Assembly: GCA_037969115.1 (NCBI GenBank)
Contig: JBBKWQ010000222.1
Coordinates: 1 to 8,530, forward strand
DNA length: 8,530 bases
Source: JBBKWQ01 sp037969115
GTDB taxonomy: Bacteria; Actinomycetota; Acidimicrobiia; Acidimicrobiales; Ilumatobacteraceae
Direction of reading: 5' to 3'
Part shown: positions 5,113 through 8,530 of the stretch, piece after piece
How the letters are laid out: each line of letters opens with the position of its first letter
How positions within the stretch are numbered: position 1 is the stretch's first letter
The notes under the pieces: model-generated
The model's database searches: none
The model's input: the letters and a program-made list of their open reading frames with translations, nothing else
Told to the model about the DNA's origin: nothing
Program-made: the position numbers and the translations under genes

Positions 5113-6411
5113 GTGACGATTCAGGGAGCGAGTGGCCGAGGCGGTCGTTCGGTGCGGCTCGGGCTGCACGAGAACCTCGCCCAGTTCTCGCTGCTGGTCG
5201 GCGTGAACGCGCTCGTCGGCGGGATGATCGGTCAGGAACGCACCGTGCTCCCGCTGCTGGCGAGCGACGAGTTCGGCCTCACCGCCTTCACCGCCACGTT
5301 GACGTTCATCGCTGCGTTCGGCGTCGTCAAGGCCGTCACCAACTTCTTCGCCGGCACGCTGTCTGATCGCCACGGCCGAAAACCGGTGCTCATCGCGGGC
5401 TGGATCATCGCCATCCCCGTCCCGCTGCTGCTGATCTGGGCGCCGACGTGGGGGTGGGTGATCTTCGCCAACGTGCTTCTGGGCGTCAACCAGGGTCTCA
5501 CCTGGTCGACCACCGTGATCATGAAGATCGATCTCGTCGGCCCGCAGCGTCGAGGTTTCGCGATGGGGCTCAACGAGGCGGCCGGCTACGGGGCGGTCGC
5601 CGTCACCGCGGTCGCAACCGGCTACATCGCCCAACGTTGGGGCCTGCGGCCCGAGCCCTTCTTTCTGGGCATCGCCTACGCAGGCCTCGGTCTGGGCCTG
5701 TCGGTGCTGTTCGTCCGCGAGACGCGCGGTCACGCTCAACTCGAAGCGGTCGGTCACACCTCGACCCGTGACGACTTGCATCACGAACTGACCACCGGCC
5801 AGATCTTCACCCTGACCAGCTTCCGCGAGAAGGCGCTCTCGGCGGCATCACAGGCCGGTCTCGTCAACAACCTCAACGATGGTCTCGCCTGGGGGTTGTT
5901 CCCGATCTTCTTCGCCGCTGCCGGTCTGTCAGTGGGCCGCATCGGCATCCTGGCGGCCATCTACCCGGCCGTCTGGGGACTCGGCCAGCTCTATACCGGT
6001 GGGTTGTCGGATCGCATCGGCCGCAAACCCCTCATCGCCGGCGGCATGCTCACCCAGGCCGTCGCCATCGCCTGGATGGCTGCCGCGTCAGGATTCTGGC
6101 CATGGGCGGTGGGTGCTGCCGTTCTCGGCGCCGGCACGGCCATGGTGTACCCGACGTTGCTTGCCGCGATCGGCGACGTTGCTCACCCCACCTGGCGTGC
6201 TCGGTCGGTGGGCATCTACCGACTCTGGCGTGACGCCGGCTTCGCCGTTGGCGCGCTCGTGGCAGGTCTGCTCGCGGATCTCGTGTCGATCGAAGCGGCG
6301 ATCTACGCCGTGGCGGCGCTCACCGCGACATCGGGAGTCGTGGTCATCCTTCGCATGTACGAAACCCACCCGGCCGCTCAACGCGCGACGACAGGAGGCG
6401 CGGGTGGGTGA
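5113..6411 (+). CDS. Major facilitator superfamily transporter
   Basis: 432 residues from the GTG at 5113, a usual size for a 12-helix MFS carrier driven by the proton gradient. The N-half begins HENLAQFSLLVGVNALVGGM and has loop 2-3 motif A as GTLSDRHGRKP (81-91). The same motif returns in the C-half as GGLSDRIGRKP (296-306), as expected from the internal duplication of the fold. A central cytoplasmic loop with charged residues (around 211-238) separates the halves. Substrate is not readable; drug, metabolite or metalloid export are all possible. The open frame runs far upstream, antisense to DUF2254, and that part is not protein-like. GTG 5113 lacks a good ribosome binding site; GTG 5152 is an alternative (420 residues, after GAGGCGG). 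A one-base shift near 5090 would instead join it to an ATG at 5066. Its end overlaps the next gene by 8 bases. Confidence 0.88.
   Translation: MTIQGASGRGGRSVRLGLHENLAQFSLLVGVNALVGGMIGQERTVLPLLASDEFGLTAFTATLTFIAAFGVVKAVTNFFAGTLSDRHGRKPVLIAGWIIAIPVPLLLIWAPTWGWVIFANVLLGVNQGLTWSTTVIMKIDLVGPQRRGFAMGLNEAAGYGAVAVTAVATGYIAQRWGLRPEPFFLGIAYAGLGLGLSVLFVRETRGHAQLEAVGHTSTRDDLHHELTTGQIFTLTSFREKALSAASQAGLVNNLNDGLAWGLFPIFFAAAGLSVGRIGILAAIYPAVWGLGQLYTGGLSDRIGRKPLIAGGMLTQAVAIAWMAAASGFWPWAVGAAVLGAGTAMVYPTLLAAIGDVAHPTWRARSVGIYRLWRDAGFAVGALVAGLLADLVSIEAAIYAVAALTATSGVVVILRMYETHPAAQRATTGGAGG
6393..6398 (+). promoter_or_regulatory. Ribosome binding site AGGAGG that fixes the regulator's GTG start
   Basis: A perfect AGGAGG lies within the last codons of the MFS gene, 5 bases before the GTG at 6404. 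It decides the start of the ArsR-rhodanese protein and shows that the two genes are expressed together. Confidence 0.85.
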
Positions 6412-7087
6412 TCGTGCAGCGAAGGACGACTTGTTCGACGCTTTCGCTCTCGTGGCGAAGGCGCTCGGAAACGGGCGCCGTGCCGAACTGATCGATGTGC
6501 TGGTGCAGGGGGAGCGACACGTCGACGAGTTGGCCGCCGAGATCGGCCAGAGCCTTGCCAACACGTCGTTCCACCTCCGTGTGCTCGCTTCGAGTGGGCT
6601 CGTGACGACGCGACGCGCCGGGACACGTATCTACTATCGCGTCGCTTCGCCGCGGGTGGTGGAGCTCTGGGTCACGTTGCGCGATGTCGTCGCGGCTCAC
6701 CATCAGCAACTCGATGAACTCGCAAGGGCGTACCTCGGTGATCGAAGCCGACTCGACGAGATCAGTCGGAGCGAGCTCGTGCAGCGTCTCACGGACGGCG
6801 ATGTCGTCGTCGTCGACGTGCGTCCCACCGCCGAGTACGAGGCCGGTCACATCGCCGGTGCCCGATCGATCCCGATCGACGGCCTCGCACGGCACGTGCG
6901 GTCGCTCCCCGAGGGTGTCGAGGTGGTCGCCTATTGCCGAGGCCCGTACTGTGTGTTCGCCGACGACGCTGCGCGGTTCTTGCGTCGGCGTGGGCGTCGT
7001 GCTCGGCGACTGGAGGACGGCTTCCCCGAATGGCGCGCTGCGGCTCTGCCCGTCGTCGCAGTTGGGCCTCTTCCGCTAGGGCTGTGA
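6404..7087 (+). CDS. ArsR-type winged-helix regulator fused to a rhodanese domain
   Basis: 227 residues from the GTG at 6404. Residues about 10-100 form an ArsR/SmtB-like winged helix: ALGNGRRAELIDVLVQGERH, recognition helix SLANTSFHLRVLASSGLV (50-67), and wing RRAGTRIYYRVAS (70-82). Residues about 117-220 are a rhodanese domain: VVVVDVRPTAEYEAGHIAGA (134-153) and the active loop CRGPYC (178-183), where Cys178 would carry a persulfide and Cys183 sits close enough to form a disulfide. The DNA-binding part has no cysteines, so the ELCVCD metal site of classic ArsR/SmtB sensors is absent; Cys178 and Cys183 are the protein's only cysteines. I infer that it senses reactive sulfur, oxidants or a thiol-reactive compound through the rhodanese domain and controls the upstream transporter. 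Its start lies inside the MFS gene (8-base overlap), and its last 12 bases overlap the convergent HxlR gene. Confidence 0.9.
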   Translation: MGDRAAKDDLFDAFALVAKALGNGRRAELIDVLVQGERHVDELAAEIGQSLANTSFHLRVLASSGLVTTRRAGTRIYYRVASPRVVELWVTLRDVVAAHHQQLDELARAYLGDRSRLDEISRSELVQRLTDGDVVVVDVRPTAEYEAGHIAGARSIPIDGLARHVRSLPEGVEVVAYCRGPYCVFADDAARFLRRRGRRARRLEDGFPEWRAAALPVVAVGPLPLGL

Positions 7088-7534
7088 GGCCGGATTGACT
7101 CGCATGCCGAGGGCGCTGTGGGTCACTTCGGAGCCGTCTTCTCGAACCAAACCGACTCGAACTTCCTGCCCGGTCTCGATGTCGTAGAGCTCGAGCAGCC
7201 GCTTACCTTCGGGCACGACGTGGTCGTATCCGAACTCCGCCAAGGCCAACGTCGCTCTCATGAAACCGAATCCTCGTTCGGTGAGGTGGTACTCGTCGCG
7301 CTTCCGTTTGCCGTCTGCTTGGTAGGGCACCTTGGTGAGGAGGCCGTGATCGCAGAGCTTCTTGAGTCGATCCGCCAGCACAGCCGTGGAGACGTCGATG
7401 TCTGCCTGGATCTCGTGGTAGCGACGGACGCCGAAGAAGACGTCGCGCATGATGAGGATCGACCAACGGTCGCCAATCAGGTCTGCGGCAGCGGCTACGC
7501 CGCAGTATGTGGTGTCGATCGCCTTCCAGTCCAT
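7076..7534 (-). CDS. HxlR-type winged-helix transcriptional regulator
   Basis: 152 residues. The HxlR signature runs from the N-terminus: TTYCGVAAAADLIGDRWSIL (8-27), then IMRDVFFGVRRYHEIQADI (28-46), the recognition helix with VLADRLKKLCDHGLL (52-66), and the wing through KRKRDEYHLTERG (76-88). Cys11 is at the position where redox- or electrophile-sensing members of this family (such as YodB and HypR in Bacillus and QorR in Corynebacterium) have their reactive cysteine; Cys61 is the only other one. The C-terminal tail (about 108-152) is longer than the minimal domain and has no cysteines. The ATG at 7534 follows GAGGGGA (7545-7539) by 4 bases. It shares one base with the stop of the upstream reductase gene (TGATG), so both are translated from one message; autoregulation of that operon is the expected job. 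Its 3' end overlaps the ArsR-rhodanese gene by 12 bases. Confidence 0.9.
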   Translation of the reverse strand: MDWKAIDTTYCGVAAAADLIGDRWSILIMRDVFFGVRRYHEIQADIDVSTAVLADRLKKLCDHGLLTKVPYQADGKRKRDEYHLTERGFGFMRATLALAEFGYDHVVPEGKRLLELYDIETGQEVRVGLVREDGSEVTHSALGMRVNPASQP

Positions 7535-8031
7535 CAGGTCCCCTCGAAGTCAGCGAGCAAGAACTCTACGCTGGGGCTGAGCACGGCGACCGGTAGTCGA
7601 CGTGTGGTGAGCTGCTGGTGAGAGTTGAAATCAGGGCACGCGTTGGTCAGCAGGTGCCAACACGCTTCTCGTTCGAGGCCATCGGCGACTTCCCGGGCGG
7701 ACACCGCCCAACGTCGTGCGCCGACTTCGACATAACCGCCGCCCGCCGCCATGAGGTTGAGGTACCAGTTGGGTGTCTTCGGGTTGCCTGCGTTGGAACC
7801 AGTCACCAGGAAGTCTTCGCCGCGACGCACGAGCATCAACATCACGGGCCGAGATTTGCCGCTCTTCCGTCCGACCACGTCGAGCAGGAAGCACGGTTTG
7901 CCCAGCCGACGGCTGCCCTCCCTGCCGCCGGTGTCGCGATACAGACGGACTCGACGGTTCGTGGTCCATCGCACGCAACGCGGCAACCGTCGGCCGACGA
8001 CGTTGGCTGTTCTTCCGGTGATCGTTGGCAA
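7534..8031 (-). CDS. F420-dependent nitroreductase/quinone reductase family protein (Ddn-like)
   Basis: 165 residues from a TTG at 8031. It has the split beta-barrel layout of the deazaflavin-dependent nitroreductase family: FLLDVVGRKSGKSRPVMLML (48-67) and the cofactor-binding stretch VTGSNAGNPKTPNWYLNL (76-93), followed by YVEVGARRWAVSAREV (100-115). Members use reduced cofactor F420, found in actinobacteria, to reduce nitro compounds or quinones; the true substrate here is unknown. The open frame runs to an ATG at 8211, but the extra residues are not family-like and the best promoter lies inside them. The TTG is preceded by AGAAGG (8045-8040) at 8 bases and starts right before the conserved region, so I prefer it. 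The start region has no ATG or GTG nearby. The gene is followed without a gap by the HxlR regulator. Confidence 0.82.
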   Translation of the reverse strand: MPTITGRTANVVGRRLPRCVRWTTNRRVRLYRDTGGREGSRRLGKPCFLLDVVGRKSGKSRPVMLMLVRRGEDFLVTGSNAGNPKTPNWYLNLMAAGGGYVEVGARRWAVSAREVADGLEREACWHLLTNACPDFNSHQQLTTRRLPVAVLSPSVEFLLADFEGT

Positions 8032-8039
8032 CGGTGTTT

Positions 8040-8045
8040 CCTTCT
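8040..8045 (-). promoter_or_regulatory. Ribosome binding site that supports the TTG start of the reductase
   Basis: AGAAGG on the minus strand, 8 bases before TTG 8031-8029. Together with the promoter at 8114-8086 it excludes the upstream ATG at 8211 as the start. Confidence 0.6.
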
Positions 8046-8079
8046 CGTGGGGATTCGAGATCTGTCCTGATGAGGGACG

Positions 8080-8117
8080 CGCTTGAGAATATCTAACTTT
8101 GTAAATAAAAGCAAGCG
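8080..8117. promoter_or_regulatory. Inverted repeat CGCTTG-N26-CAAGCG enclosing the reductase promoter
   Basis: CGCTTG (8080-8085) and CAAGCG (8112-8117) are perfect 6-base arms whose centres lie 32 bases apart, close to three helical turns. Both promoter boxes of the reductase-HxlR operon lie between or within the arms. This is a plausible operator for the HxlR regulator, binding two half-sites on one face of the DNA; the link is inference. Confidence 0.35.
8086..8114 (-). promoter_or_regulatory. Promoter of the reductase-HxlR operon
   Basis: On the minus strand TTGCTT (8114-8109) and TATTCT (8091-8086) are separated by 17 bases within the most AT-rich patch of the window. Transcription would start near 8079 and leave a leader of about 48 bases before TTG 8031. 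Confidence 0.6.
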
Positions 8118-8281
8118 GTCCTGGCGCGCTGCTACGACATACGTCGCCAGACTCGGGCACGGGGTCGGTCGAGGATCCGCTCGACGGAGGTCGCTTCTCC
8201 AGGAGCGGCATCTGCTGAGCCGGGGTTGCTCATGAAGACAAGGCTGCGTTCGTGCGCACACCGAGAAGTGGCGCGTGGTCA
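8118..8281. other. Intergenic stretch upstream of the reductase operon
   Basis: No convincing gene. It holds one hairpin, GTCGAG (8168-8173) with CTCGAC (8180-8185) around a 6-base loop, and a nearby CTCC-A-GGAG palindrome. Either could help end transcription of the YihY-like gene, but neither is followed by a T-run on the minus strand. The unshifted frame of that YihY-like gene stays open through this region, which is probably chance. Confidence 0.4.
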
Positions 8282-8530
8282 CTAGCTGGCGGCTTTGGAT
8301 TCGGGCACTTCCACGGTCGGAGAGAGGGCCTCGTCGTACAGCACCCGTTCGGTGTTCAACAACATCGCCCGTCGATCGGCCTCGGAGACGACGTCGTCGG
8401 CGAGCGAGCGCGGATGCAACGAGCGTGCCTTGACCGCGTTGATTTCGGCGGAGAGGATGAGGAGGCGGGGTGACGAAGTGGAGCCAGACGAGCAGCCCGA
8501 TGACGACGGCCAGCGTCCCGTACGTGTCGC
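8282..8530 (-). pseudogene. C-terminal end of a YihY/BrkB family membrane protein, frameshifted and cut by the window edge
   Basis: From 8528 down to about 8470 the minus strand reads DTYGTLAVVIGLLVWLHFVT, typical of the last membrane helix of the YihY/BrkB family (once called RNase BN). The expected continuation is found one base away: LLILSAEINAVKARSLH and then a charged tail ending EVPESKAAS at TAG 8284-8282. The SAEINAV stretch matches the usual GAE[IL]NAV motif, so the family call is firm despite its shortness. The shift lies at a C-run (GGGG at 8467-8470 on the plus strand), a place where sequencing errors are common. The start and most of the protein lie to the right of the window. Its function is not settled in the family; these are multi-pass inner-membrane proteins. 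Confidence 0.75.

Noticed and set aside
5026..5784. Minus-strand open frame of 252 codons opposite the MFS gene
   Set aside because: A His/Gln/Arg-rich shadow of the MFS coding strand.
8032..8211. N-terminal extension of the reductase to ATG 8211
   Set aside because: The AT-rich promoter lies inside it, the residues do not resemble the family, and TTG 8031 has a ribosome binding site.
7842..8282. Minus-strand open frame following the YihY-like gene
   Set aside because: It overlaps the Ddn-like gene in another frame and is only the unshifted continuation of the broken YihY frame.
8252..8473. Plus-strand 73-codon open frame near the right edge
   Set aside because: Antisense to the YihY/BrkB C-terminus.

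Overview
High-GC window with strongly GC-biased third codon positions. Valine-leading GTG/TTG starts, an F420-type nitroreductase family protein, an L,D-transpeptidase lipoprotein with a Thr/Pro-rich linker and an ArsR-rhodanese fusion all point to an actinobacterium. An Acidimicrobiia-like lineage is my best guess from style alone and has not been tested. I see no tRNA, rRNA, CRISPR array, transposase or phage module.

Left part (1-1035). A short small-membrane-protein gene with a GPGG motif opens the window. It is split by a one-base frameshift and preceded by a nested hairpin that can pair with its ribosome binding site. From about 205 to 549 there is no intact gene, only coding-like stretches that hop between frames, one of which resembles the cytoplasmic part of an MscS channel. 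A VOC (glyoxalase-fold) protein on the minus strand follows.

Middle part (1036-4863). A Rieske non-heme iron oxygenase is transcribed divergently from the VOC gene and overlaps, tail to tail, a LysM plus L,D-transpeptidase lipoprotein. A 64-residue membrane protein diverges from that lipoprotein and converges on a DUF2254 membrane protein.

Right part (4864-8530). An MFS transporter and an ArsR-rhodanese regulator form a translationally coupled pair behind a TTGACA promoter element that is overlapped by an inverted repeat. Facing them is a two-gene minus-strand operon: an F420-dependent nitroreductase/quinone-reductase family enzyme, then a HxlR-type regulator with an N-terminal cysteine. This has a good promoter and a flanking inverted repeat. 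The window ends in the frameshifted C-terminus of a YihY/BrkB membrane protein.

The most coherent biology is on the right: two regulators with exposed cysteine chemistry (rhodanese Cys; HxlR Cys), each stitched to one effector (exporter-like MFS; deazaflavin reductase). This suggests two small circuits for electrophile, quinone or sulfur stress. Apparent single-base frameshifts at several sites (about 116, 325, 421, 8467, perhaps 545 and 5090) raise the question of sequence error versus real decay. The window should be checked against raw reads before any of these genes is called dead.
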